Part shown: positions 1-8,769 of the stretch, piece by piece | Layout: every line of letters starts with the position of its first letter | Numbering within the stretch: position 1 is the stretch's first letter | Program-made: the position numbers and the translations under genes | Notes under the pieces: generated by a model | What the model saw: the letters and a program-made list of their open reading frames with translations, nothing else | The model's database searches: none | What the model was told of the DNA's origin: nothing | From: Desulfoluna butyratoxydans | GTDB taxonomy: Bacteria > Desulfobacterota > Desulfobacteria > Desulfobacterales > Desulfolunaceae | Length of the DNA: 64,000 nucleotides | Assembly (NCBI RefSeq): GCF_900699765.1 | Contig: NZ_CAADHO010000005.1 | Span: 1 to 64,000 of the forward strand | Direction: 5' to 3'

Positions 1-1144
1 CTCCATAATAGGTTATTGTTTAACTTTACCATAACCTTTAAAGAGTGGTTTGTCTAGATTTTATCACGTCATTTTGGGCCTTTAGGTATAGTTATATTTA
101 CCACCTTGAAAGGGCTGGCCTTTAGACCCACTTCGCATAGCTCCGCCCCTCAGGTTACATCCACCTGTTAAAAAAATCGCGCAGAAATGGGAAATCACGA
201 ATCGCCGTAAGGGCGATGAGATCCAGCTCGGCATACGCATAGGGGGCACCGTATCCATTGGGGTCATGGTATGACCATGGACCACCACACAACATGATTC
301 GGGCACGACAATGGGTACAACGGGCACTGCTTGTCTCTGGTACAACAAGGGGTACGACGGGTATTGCCTGTAACATGTACAACAATATTAATGGGAACTT
401 CTGTCGGGCCTGTCAGGAGCCCTTGGGTCTCTTTTCATTGAGGGGGGAAGAAGACACAACGGTTCTGCCGTGCATACGCATGGCAAAAAACATTGTTCTC
501 CTGGAAAAGAGAGAACACCGTATTACTGTTTAGATTCACCCGATTGCAATTCAGTCGGGCAGTTGCGAAATTCACTTTTCTCAATTTCGCTGAAAATCAA
601 TCTTATGATTGAACTGACAAAGCGACGCGAGGTTTGCGCCATAACTGATCCACCAAACCAATTTGAAATATTGTTGTCTCGTTTTTATTCTTCTCTGTCA
701 ATACAAAAATAAATTATCCGTGAATATGTTTCATCACGAAAAGCACCGACAGGTAATAGCACCGACTGAAGGTCTTATTAATAGAAGGGATATGCACAAG
801 AGGTGGTTGATACACCATAGCAAAGACAAGCGGCCCCATCAGGAGCCCTTTGCATCTATAATGCCTCCTATAACGCTGCAGTCATAACACGCGGGATAGT
901 GTTCGTGATGTAAGGAAGGGGTGATGTGGGCGTGGTGAATGTGGCATAAACGGAACATGTGATGAGACAGCAACCAGGGCCAATCAACAAAGCGCCCTTG
1001 CAGCTGAATTTCAAAAAAAGCAAAATGGACAGCACAACCGTGAAGTATCCCGACACCAAGCCTTTCCGTAAGGGGATCGAGGCATGGAACACGCCAAATT
1101 ACAGCAGAAGGGAATAACAGGTGGATTTATCAGAAAAAAAACTA

Positions 1145-1173
1145 TTGACATACCGGAGAGATGGTTTTATCGT
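1145..1173 (+). promoter_or_regulatory. Possible sigma70-like promoter
   Basis: TTGACA at 1145-1150 is followed after 17 bp by TATCGT at 1168-1173. It lies about 100 bp upstream of a small frame with a ribosome binding site at 1275. The -10 box is only a moderate match, so this is a suggestion. Confidence 0.3.
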
Positions 1174-1217
1174 GAGCACTAATAACTAGTTATTATTCGA
1201 TATACGTAGCGACCCGA

Positions 1218-1237
1218 CAGGATGCTCGAACATCCTG
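1218..1237. other. Small perfect hairpin
   Basis: CAGGATG and CATCCTG form a perfect 7-bp stem with a six-base loop. It sits between the candidate promoter at 1145 and the small frame at 1275, so it would fall in the 5' leader. There is no T-run, so a rho-independent terminator is unlikely. Confidence 0.3.
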
Positions 1238-1274
1238 CCAGGCCTGACCAAAACAACCTTACTCGGAGGTCGTC

Positions 1275-1403
1275 ATGGCTAAGCGATTTTTTACACCACA
1301 CCCACCCCCTTTTCAAGTCGTATTTTCCTCACCCCGCGGAATCCCGCTATCACGCAACCGGCTTTACTGCCGCTTCAAATGGCCGTTACCGTTTATTTCC
1401 TGA
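1275..1403 (+). CDS. Possible small ORF, 42 aa, unknown
   Basis: An ATG is preceded by GGAGG at a good distance and by a candidate promoter about 100 bp upstream. The frame encodes a 42-residue, basic, proline- and phenylalanine-rich peptide beginning MAKRFFTPHP. No family is recognised, there are no neighbours to suggest a role, and the peptide has no membrane segment. It could equally be a chance frame in a non-coding region. Conservation in relatives would be needed to accept it. Confidence 0.2.
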   Translation: MAKRFFTPHPPPFQVVFSSPRGIPLSRNRLYCRFKWPLPFIS

Positions 1404-1910
1404 TCGCCGGATAACGGAAAGGCGTACCTTTCGGTGCTGATGACCTGGTGTTTTCCTTCGGTTTCACTTTCACGAAGGAATATCCTGCCAGGCTCACCAA
1501 GGCACGTTTGTCCGGAATCCGCCATCAGCAAGGTTAACAAGGAAAACAAAACCCGTTTACGCGTCTTGCGCTCCCTGACTGGCCTGCTGAATGGATCGGA
1601 CATACCGTCGATGGACATCTGCGCGTAAATCACAGGCTGGTATGGCTCCCCCGGAGATTTCACGAGAAAACGTTCAATCATGGTTTTCTCACTCTCCGGG
1701 CGATCCGGGCTATGTACCACGAGGGACACGAAGCGGCTTCAATTTTCCTGACAAACACCCTCTACTTCTTCCTGCGTTTTTCTTCGTGTCCCTCTCCCCT
1801 ACCCTGCGCGGCATGCCTGCTTACCGGCCAACAATCGAACTTCCTGCCAAACGGGCCTCGCCAGCACATTGGCTGCCGGATGCACACGATGCCCGAAGAG
1901 GAGACCAACC

Positions 1911-2237
1911 ATGAACACCACGGAATCCCAGCATACCACCGATATATTCTCAGGGACTGAAATCCCGGCCCTGTGTGACGCCATCAAAGATATCCACAGG
2001 CTTCTCAAATCCGTCGGGGAGTTCCTGGCCGAATTTGAAGGGGCCGAGGACTCCAATGGCAATGGGCTTCAACTCGATTTTAAAAAATGGGGGATCAGAA
2101 CCATTACAGAAGACCTGCTGGAAAGGCAGTATCGGAAAATCGACAGGATCGCTGAAATCTACAAGGATGAACAGCGCAGGATGAAGGAGGGGAAACAGGT
2201 AAAGCAGATGATAGGTGAAGGAGGTCATAGGCCATAG
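1911..2237 (+). CDS. Hypothetical small helical protein
   Basis: A 108-residue protein starting MNTTESQ, chosen because AGGAG precedes this ATG; a longer frame exists upstream but lacks a binding site. It is charged and predicted helical, with a central stretch around DIHRLLKSVGEFLAEF and a lysine- and arginine-rich C-terminal third. No signal peptide, membrane helix or known domain is visible. It has no obvious operon partner and faces the convergent 701-residue gene. Its last codons run into a GATAGG/CATAGG heptad-like sequence of the kind seen at other gene ends in this window. Function unknown. Confidence 0.55.
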   Translation: MNTTESQHTTDIFSGTEIPALCDAIKDIHRLLKSVGEFLAEFEGAEDSNGNGLQLDFKKWGIRTITEDLLERQYRKIDRIAEIYKDEQRRMKEGKQVKQMIGEGGHRP

Positions 2238-2497
2238 ACGCATTGTAATGAAAAATACGTGCTACGGGGGAGGAAGCGGAAAAAAGGGATGGGGGGATGG
2301 CGTTGGCTGTGGCTCCATCATTAATATAGTGAATGTCTGGGGGCCGAGCCTTGGGGAGTGTTTGGGAACGGCATGAAATAAACCGAACCGAGATGCTGCG
2401 AATGGGTTTGGCTTTTTGCAGGGGCGTCGGCATTCGTGCCGCACGGGAGTGCGGCGCTCCAAAGCATGGGGGATGGATGCAACAAGGGCCACACGTT

Positions 2498-2529
2498 TTC
2501 ACCACTCACCATCTGCCATTCGCCTTTCG
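2498..2529. repeat. Heptamer repeat at gene end
   Basis: Read on the minus strand, the stop codon of the neighbouring 701-residue gene is followed by heptads of the type CGAAAGG, CGAATGG, CAGATGG, TGAGTGG, TGAAAAC. It belongs to the same degenerate 7-bp family found after trmJ, htpX, bioA and the radical SAM gene. Confidence 0.55.
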
Positions 2530-4635
2530 CTATAGAAGCGATTGAATGTTCCGCAGCCTGAAGATCATCTCTTCCAGAGCGTTTTCAGCAGTCTGTACAA
2601 ACTTGCGCAGGTTCGGAGCCTCTTCCACGTCATACTCGGCCACGGCCCCTGCAAAGGTGGCGTCAATGGCAACATTGCCCACCTTAAGCGCCATGGCCTG
2701 AAGCTCCTTGAGATGACGCCTCAGGGCGATGCGGGCATCCTCGTCATCGGTCATGGGCATCAGGACAGCAAACCGCTTGTTGCCGAGAAGCCCCAGAGAA
2801 TCGGTGTCCCGCACGATTTTACGGAACGATTCCAGCACAACGGTGGTGATGTCCATGGCCTTGACAGTTCCCTTTGACACGGGCACGGAAACCTTGGCCC
2901 CGATCATTTCGAACAGGGCGACGCTGAAGGGAGTTTTGTAGCGATAGGCGCGCTGAAGCTCTTTTTCAATAAAATACAAGGTATTTTTCTTTCCCAACAC
3001 GCCTTTGGGCAAGGCGGGCTGAGGATCCGATGCGGGCTCTTTCTCTTCAGGTGTCGCGTTTTGCTGGACCTTATCATCTTTGGCCCGGAGTTCCTGCACC
3101 GACTCCCTGGCTTTTTGAAGGACAAACTGAAGGTCCTCCATGCTGTCGATGGTCTCTTCAAAATAGGAGAGCACATTGGTGGCGTCTCCCTTGAACCCGC
3201 CCCCTACGGAAGGAAGGGTCCGAAACTCCCAGTCGGACTCCAGTTTTTTCAGGCACCCTTCAAGGCGTCCGTTCAGCCGGTTCACAACAGAATCCATCAC
3301 CTCGGATGAGATCCCCCGCCCCCTGAGGTTCTGAACGATATCCTGCTCCAGGCGGGCGATCACCCCCTGGAGATGCTCCTCCCCTTCTTTGCCCCCTTCT
3401 CCCACGGCATCCAGGGCCATCTTACCGCCGATCCGTTCGATGTACTCCACCAGAACATCGGTCAAGGTGCCGTCGTCACCACGGGCCTTGCGTATCTCCG
3501 AGGCAAGATAGATAAGCTCGGCAGCCCCCCGGGGGTCGTCGGTGATCTCGTTAAGGAGTTCCTGCCTCTGGAGCCCGATGGTCTCCGCCCCTTCGGCGAT
3601 GGCATCCATCACGTCCCTGCCCGCTTCATACCCGTGAAGCATCTCCGAGAGCCGTATAAAATCGGTCAGGGGCATGCCCTCATCCAGCAGCACCTTCTCA
3701 ATACGGGGCAGAAGCCGGACCAGCTCATCGGGATCAGGCAGGATCCTCTGAATGATCTGGGCAAGCCTCTCAATGCTGATGGCGCCCTTGCCGTACTCCC
3801 GGCGAATCAGGTCCAGCATCACCTTGTCGGTCACGGAATCGGCTTTGTCCAGGAGGCCGTGTTCAAGGGCTCCTTCAACACCTCCCGTCCTTCGGGACAT
3901 CACGCGTTCGCGAAGCTCCCGCTTTAAATAATTCAGCCCCTTCAGCAGCTTTTCCACAGCCTGATGGTCCAGGCCGCCCAGCTGCTGACCCAGTTCACCC
4001 TCCAACCTCTCCAGCCCGCCTTCAAAGGCTTCCGTGGCCCAGGCCTCGGTGGCCCCGAAGACCTCGCGAAAGAGCCCTGTACCGGCACCGGCCGTGTCCG
4101 AGGCAATCAACCTGTCGATCAAAAACGTCTGAATCGGTGAGACCCCGCCCTGCCCGCCTTCGGCATCGGCCTTGGATACAACCGTCTCTCCTTCGGTCAC
4201 CTTCCGGTAGACAATGTGATTGACCGACACCAGATCGACATCCTGATTTTTCAGGGCATTTTTCATGGCGCCCGCGGTGGCAAAACGCTGGGTGTCCGTC
4301 AGGATATCCAGCAGGAGATTGACATCCTCCAGGGACACACCGGCGGCAAAGGAGATGGATTCCACACCGGTCTCTTTGAAACTTGCGGCAATTTTGGAAA
4401 TATTGATCTTCGGGTCCAGGGCTTCCTCATCCACGTAGAGGGCTCCCCGGTGAAAGACGAGGGCAATGGCTGAGACCTTATCCAGCTCCGCCCGGAGGAC
4501 GCGATGGAACTCCTCGGCAGAATGAACCGTGGTGGGATGATTGGTCTTGTACATGAGGGCGCGATTGAAAAGAAGGGAAAAGCTGCGGCCAATCTTATCG
4601 GCGATCTGTTTTTTCTGTTGATTTTTCCGTTTCAT
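2530..4635 (-). CDS. Degenerate GGDEF-domain protein coupled to kinase
   Basis: A 701-residue cytoplasmic protein. The N-terminal ~130 residues form a compact domain (FNRALMYKTNHP region). A long, mostly helical middle follows, with a charged linker near residue 500. The last ~170 residues have the fold signature of a diguanylate cyclase domain: a KNTLYFIEKELQRA-like opening, FSVALFEM, then RKIVRDTDSLGLLGNKRFAVLMP. The signature GGDEF loop reads GNKRF, so catalytic activity is not expected; a c-di-GMP or protein-binding role is more likely. Its start overlaps the kinase stop by 4 bp (ATGA), implying coupled translation and a shared signalling function. The GGDEF assignment is from pattern, not a search. 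Confidence 0.7.
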   Translation of the reverse strand: MKRKNQQKKQIADKIGRSFSLLFNRALMYKTNHPTTVHSAEEFHRVLRAELDKVSAIALVFHRGALYVDEEALDPKINISKIAASFKETGVESISFAAGVSLEDVNLLLDILTDTQRFATAGAMKNALKNQDVDLVSVNHIVYRKVTEGETVVSKADAEGGQGGVSPIQTFLIDRLIASDTAGAGTGLFREVFGATEAWATEAFEGGLERLEGELGQQLGGLDHQAVEKLLKGLNYLKRELRERVMSRRTGGVEGALEHGLLDKADSVTDKVMLDLIRREYGKGAISIERLAQIIQRILPDPDELVRLLPRIEKVLLDEGMPLTDFIRLSEMLHGYEAGRDVMDAIAEGAETIGLQRQELLNEITDDPRGAAELIYLASEIRKARGDDGTLTDVLVEYIERIGGKMALDAVGEGGKEGEEHLQGVIARLEQDIVQNLRGRGISSEVMDSVVNRLNGRLEGCLKKLESDWEFRTLPSVGGGFKGDATNVLSYFEETIDSMEDLQFVLQKARESVQELRAKDDKVQQNATPEEKEPASDPQPALPKGVLGKKNTLYFIEKELQRAYRYKTPFSVALFEMIGAKVSVPVSKGTVKAMDITTVVLESFRKIVRDTDSLGLLGNKRFAVLMPMTDDEDARIALRRHLKELQAMALKVGNVAIDATFAGAVAEYDVEEAPNLRKFVQTAENALEEMIFRLRNIQSLL

Positions 4636-5555
4636 TCGTCACCCCGCCTGTTGATCCCCTGCCTGTCCTTTAGCTGTGAAAGGCAGGCAGCCATCTCTTC
4701 TTTGAGTTCCCCGCAGGACGCGTACCGATCCTCCGGGTCATAGGCCATGGTTTTTTGAATCATGGCATCGAACCGTTCATCGAGCTGAGGGTTCAACTCC
4801 GAAAGGGGCCGCGTAAAAATCCCCTCTTTGCGTTTGACCTTTTCCCTCATCAACTCCACGGCGCTGCCGACCTTTGGAAAGGGCAGCGATGGAACAACCA
4901 ACTGACTTAAGGTAACCCCAAAGGCATACATGTCCGACCGTCCATCGACGTTACGGGCCATGATCTGCTCCGGTGCCATGTAAACCGGCGTTCCCTGAAT
5001 CACACGCCTGGACTTGGTGTCCTCTTTCAACACCTTGGCCACCCCGAAATCAAGAACGATGGGTCGACCGCTTCGCTTCTCCATAAGAATGTTGCCCGGC
5101 TTGATATCCCGGTGAACGATCCCTTCCGAGTGGGCGTAATCCAGCGCGTCGAGAACCTGAATACCCGTTTCAAGGGCGGTTCTGACGGGGAGGGTCCGCC
5201 TGGAGGGAAGGATGTTCTTCCGGGCGGTCTTCATGACCTGCAGCAGGGAGTCCCCCTCCACGAGCTGCATGGAGAAGTAGAGAAACTCGTCGGTCTCCCC
5301 CACTTCATAGACGGGGATGATATTCGGATGATAAAGAACTGCCGCGGATTCGGCTTCCCGATGGAACAACTCCGCAGCGGTGGGTGTGATCAGGCTCTTG
5401 GGAAGGACTTTCAAGGCAATGCGCCGCTTGAGCGTCCGCTGATACGCAACGAAGATCACCGCCATCCCGCCCCGCGCATGCTCCCGGACGATGGTGGACG
5501 ACCCAACTTCCAGGCCGATGAGATGGTCTGTCTTAATGGTATCTATTGCCGCCAC
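4632..5555 (-). CDS. Serine/threonine protein kinase
   Basis: A 307-residue Hanks-type kinase. Visible elements are the VAIK-like lysine (IALKV, K49), an alphaC glutamate (around E67-69), the catalytic loop HRDIKPGN (D150), the magnesium-binding DFG (169-171) and APEQ (194-197). The HRD arginine suggests activation-loop regulation. The glycine loop is unusual (EHARGGMAVIF). There is no transmembrane helix or extracellular sensor, so it appears soluble and possibly reduced to the catalytic core plus a short tail. It probably starts at GTG (5555). The degenerate GGDEF protein follows with a 4-bp overlap and is the obvious candidate partner or substrate. Confidence 0.9.
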   Translation of the reverse strand: MAAIDTIKTDHLIGLEVGSSTIVREHARGGMAVIFVAYQRTLKRRIALKVLPKSLITPTAAELFHREAESAAVLYHPNIIPVYEVGETDEFLYFSMQLVEGDSLLQVMKTARKNILPSRRTLPVRTALETGIQVLDALDYAHSEGIVHRDIKPGNILMEKRSGRPIVLDFGVAKVLKEDTKSRRVIQGTPVYMAPEQIMARNVDGRSDMYAFGVTLSQLVVPSLPFPKVGSAVELMREKVKRKEGIFTRPLSELNPQLDERFDAMIQKTMAYDPEDRYASCGELKEEMAACLSQLKDRQGINRRGDE

Positions 5556-6146
5556 GTGTCTTGCCTGCCCCCTTCAGATGATGATCTGCCCCCTTTGGAT
5601 TTTTACCCGGGATATTTCAGGGGAACACGCCCCGACAAGATCAATAAGATGTCATTACAGCTGGTTGCTCAAGGAAAATTCGGAGATGTCAAAAAGGAGA
5701 ATGTCATTCGCCGTTTTCGGCTTGAGGTTCTTACCCTTCGAACGAGCCTAATGAGCCTGTCTTCTTCGTTATCAGAACGTTGCTCTCTTGAAGCTCTGAC
5801 GTCTGAAGATGGGTTCACGCGACGCGTAATATATCCGGGTTTGGGTGTGTAGGTGTTCAGTATACCACAACGAAATCAACGGAGCATCAATTAACAAAGC
5901 GACAGGACGTCAACGGCTTATGATCATCGAAGCGTGATGAATCATTCCCATCAGGCGATCTAACATGTATACTGAGACATATATTAATATGGTAGGATGA
6001 CAACACACCATCTCAACCTCTCATCGAGAGACCTCAACCTCCTTGCAACCTTGGGTCCGCATACCCTGCCCCCCAGGCCCGCGTCAGTCAAAAAGGCTCG
6101 CTCCGACGCCCCTTTTTGTGTTAATTATGGTTCCCAAGGAGGCACT
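5556..6146. other. Intergenic region between divergent genes
   Basis: About 590 bp separating the minus-strand kinase from the plus-strand small gene at 6147. I see no gene. The right part is AT-rich (a TATATTAATAT stretch near 5978-5990) and probably carries promoters. A 15-base sequence near 5605, read on the minus strand, resembles the TGAAATATCCGGG motif found around 48.3 and 49.7 kb. Confidence 0.4.
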
Positions 6147-6416
6147 ATGCATTCATTACAAACCGGAGATGTGTTAACCCGCGTCACCCGTTACAACCTG
6201 ATGAGAAACGGAAAATCGCTTTTCATTGACGTCCATGAACTGATCGAAGGCACCCTTGTCGGGCGCTTTCTGGCTGTCCCCAACCTCGTGATGATCCACG
6301 CATCGTCCGAGTATCAAGGAGTCGGCGATACACCGGACGAGGCCCTTGAAGATTGCCTGTCCAAAATTCAGGGACTGGCGGTAGAAGACATTTTTCCATC
6401 GCAGCCATCAACCTAA
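6147..6416 (+). CDS. Hypothetical protein, 89 aa
   Basis: A short cytoplasmic protein beginning MHSLQTGD. The start is set by AAGGAGG seven bases upstream; the open frame extends 50 codons further but without a binding site. The sequence (LTRVTRYNLMRNGKSLFIDVHELIEGTLVGRF) suggests a small beta-rich domain followed by a helix (TPDEALEDCLSKIQ). It resembles small stand-alone proteins of unknown function; I recognise no named family. It lies 70 bp upstream of prc on the same strand and may be cotranscribed with it. Confidence 0.7.
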   Translation: MHSLQTGDVLTRVTRYNLMRNGKSLFIDVHELIEGTLVGRFLAVPNLVMIHASSEYQGVGDTPDEALEDCLSKIQGLAVEDIFPSQPST

Positions 6417-6488
6417 GCCCCATGCGCCACCCCCTTGGGTGGCGCACCCTTACCTGTCAGACCCCCAGACGAAGGATACCCTGCAACC

Positions 6489-8615
6489 ATGAAAAAACGT
6501 TTCCTTGCGGTGATCCCCTGCATTGCCCTGTCCTTTCTGTTTGCGACGCCGGTTTTCTCCCAACAGACCAAGGCGCCCATATCCCCGGAGGACTATTACA
6601 TAACCCTTGCGCCCCTTCCGGAATTCCAAAAAACCTGCGTGAGCATCATCGCAAACCTTAAACGACATCATTACCAGGAACTGACTCTCAACAACGACCT
6701 GTCGAGCCGCATCTTCGACAACTATATCGACTCTCTGGACAAAGGCAGAGCCTATTTCACCGCTGCCGACATTGCCGAAATGCAGCGGTACCGATACGTC
6801 CTGGACAACGCCCTTGCCCAGGGCAACCTCCAGCCCGCCTTCGACATCTTCAACCTCTACCAGCACCGAACCGTGGAGCGATTTGCCTTCATGGCCAATT
6901 TTCTGGAGTCAAAGGTAGACACCCTGGACTTCACCAAGGATGAGACCCTCCTGAGGGACCGGGAAGAGAGCCCCTGGCCGGAAGACAAAAAAGCCCTGGA
7001 CGACCTGTGGCGCCGCAGGCTGAAAAACGAACTCATCACAAGGCGCCTGTCGGATACCGGATCTGAGAAGACGGAAGAAAACCTCCTTAAAAAATACACC
7101 AACAGCCTGAACCGGTCGCGCCAGATGAAGAGCAGTGATGTGCACCGCATCTTCATCAACACCTTCACCGAGCTCTACGACCCCCATACCCAGTACCTTC
7201 CCCCCAGGGCGTCGGAAGATTTCAACATCCACATGAGCCTCTCCCTTGAAGGCATCGGTGCCCTGCTCCAGATGGACAACGAATACACCAAGGTGGTGAG
7301 CCTGGTAAAAGCAGGACCTGCTGAGAAATCAAACCTCCTGAAACCCGGTGACCGCATCATCGGCGTGGGACAGGAAAACGAAGAGATCGTCGACGTGGTG
7401 GGCTGGCGCCTCGACGACGTGGTCCAGCTTATCCGCGGCCCCAAGGGGACGGTGGTCCGCCTGCGGATCATCCCCGCGGACAGCGCGGACTCTGCCATGA
7501 GTAAGGTAATCCCCATCACCCGAAACACCGTGAAACTGGAGGATCAGGCAGCCAGCAGCAAGGTCCTGGACATCCCCCTTGAAGAGGGAGGGACCCGGCG
7601 TATCGGGGTCATCACCATCCCTGCTTTTTACGCGGACTTCAATGCCCACCAGGCAGGAGCCCCGGACTACAAGAGCACCACGCGGGACGTGCGCCGTCTC
7701 CTTGAGAAGCTGAAAGAAGAGAACATCGACGGCCTGGTCATCGACCTGCGGGACAACGGCGGCGGCGCCCTCACCGAAGCCGCGGCCCTCACCGGCCTGT
7801 TCATCGACAAAGGCCCCACGGTCCTTGTACGCGGTCGCCGCAACCGCGTGGAGTCCTACCCGGATCCCGAGCCCGGCATCACCTACGACGGACCCCTGGC
7901 CGTTCTGGTCAACCGCATGAGCGCCTCGGCCTCGGAGATCTTTGCAGGCGCCATCAAGGACTACCGACGCGGGCTCATCGTGGGCACCCAGACCTTCGGC
8001 AAGGGAACGGTTCAGTCCCTGCTCAACCTCAACCGGGACAGCGGCCAGCTGAAGCTTACCATCGCCAAGTTCTACCGGGTCTCCGGGGCAAGTACCCAGC
8101 ACCGGGGTGTCCACCCGGATATCTCGTTTCCTTCCGAGTACAACCTGGAAGAGACCGGGGAAAGTTCCCTCCCCGAAGCCCTTCCCTGGGACACCATCCG
8201 TCCCATCCGTTACAAGCCGTACCACCAGGCCAGCCTGACGCCCATCGTTCTCCGTGTCAAAGAGCGCCACGACAAACGGACCGAGGCTTCGGCTGAGTTT
8301 AAATACCTCAAGGGCTACAACACGTACGTGGAGACCCTCCGGCAAAAAGAGACCATTGCCCTCAACGAAAAGACCCGCAAGGCGGAAAAAGAGAGCAGCG
8401 AAGCCTTTTTCCTCGACCTTGAAAACGAACTGAGGAAAGCCCAGGGGGAAAAACCCTTTAAAGACTACGAAGCCCTGACCGCATCACGCAAGGCGGAAAA
8501 CGAGGAGACAGACGACTCGGATGAAAAAGAAGAAGACGACGACACCCTCCTTGAAGAGTGTGCCTATGTGGTCTCCGACTTTGCCATGATGCTGAAACAG
8601 GAAAAAACCAACTAA
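6489..8615 (+). CDS. prc: Tail-specific (carboxy-terminal processing) protease
   Basis: A 708-residue S41-family periplasmic protease. A clear signal peptide (MKKRFLAVIP to VFSQQ) argues for this start over a longer upstream frame. The N-terminal Tsp domain precedes a PDZ domain (around SLEGIGALLQ to GTVVRLRII). The catalytic core contains RDNGGGAL, NRMSASASEIFAGA with the nucleophile Ser, and FGKGTVQ with the general-base Lys. The C-terminal region ends in a very acidic stretch (EETDDSDEKEEDDD). Prc degrades proteins with apolar C-termini and trims lipoproteins and penicillin-binding proteins. The overall length matches E. coli Prc (about 680 residues). A Ste24-type protease gene follows. 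Confidence 0.93.
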   Translation: MKKRFLAVIPCIALSFLFATPVFSQQTKAPISPEDYYITLAPLPEFQKTCVSIIANLKRHHYQELTLNNDLSSRIFDNYIDSLDKGRAYFTAADIAEMQRYRYVLDNALAQGNLQPAFDIFNLYQHRTVERFAFMANFLESKVDTLDFTKDETLLRDREESPWPEDKKALDDLWRRRLKNELITRRLSDTGSEKTEENLLKKYTNSLNRSRQMKSSDVHRIFINTFTELYDPHTQYLPPRASEDFNIHMSLSLEGIGALLQMDNEYTKVVSLVKAGPAEKSNLLKPGDRIIGVGQENEEIVDVVGWRLDDVVQLIRGPKGTVVRLRIIPADSADSAMSKVIPITRNTVKLEDQAASSKVLDIPLEEGGTRRIGVITIPAFYADFNAHQAGAPDYKSTTRDVRRLLEKLKEENIDGLVIDLRDNGGGALTEAAALTGLFIDKGPTVLVRGRRNRVESYPDPEPGITYDGPLAVLVNRMSASASEIFAGAIKDYRRGLIVGTQTFGKGTVQSLLNLNRDSGQLKLTIAKFYRVSGASTQHRGVHPDISFPSEYNLEETGESSLPEALPWDTIRPIRYKPYHQASLTPIVLRVKERHDKRTEASAEFKYLKGYNTYVETLRQKETIALNEKTRKAEKESSEAFFLDLENELRKAQGEKPFKDYEALTASRKAENEETDDSDEKEEDDDTLLEECAYVVSDFAMMLKQEKTN

Positions 8616-8635
8616 CCGATATGTGATCGCCATGT

Positions 8636-8676
8636 CCGGTACCGGGAATCGGGTCCCCCGACTCCCCGGTACCGGG
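8636..8676. terminator. Hairpin after prc
   Basis: CCGGTACCGGG and CCCCGGTACCGG form a strong GC-rich stem with an inner TCGGG/CCCGA extension, starting 21 bp after the prc stop. No T-run follows, so it may be an mRNA 3' stabiliser or a rho-dependent end rather than a classic terminator. Confidence 0.45.
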
Positions 8677-8769
8677 CGCACGTGACAACCACCCCGGCAC
8701 GGCACCGGGGGCCGTTTACGGCTCACGATTCACTTTGCTTGCCACCCATCAACTCACACGGACGCCGCC

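Larger units (their letters stand above)
1..1910. other. Gene-poor stretch without a confident CDS
   Basis: I see no recognisable protein or RNA gene here. Short frames occur on both strands and overlap one another, with no family signature. The first 1.2 kb is visibly more AT-rich than the coding parts of the window. It holds an imperfect ~30 bp direct repeat (299-368), a plausible sigma70-like promoter (1145-1173), a small hairpin (1218-1237) and a 42-codon frame with a good ribosome binding site (1275-1403). A 121-codon minus-strand frame (1364-1729) is also open but has a weak GTG start and no recognisable homology. Confidence 0.5.

Noticed and set aside
1364..1729. 121-codon minus-strand frame
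   Set aside because: Weak GTG start and no homology; internal ATG has a poor binding site. Possible but unsupported.
7329..8345. 338-codon open frame antisense to prc
   Set aside because: Overlaps the catalytic region of prc and has no homology signature.
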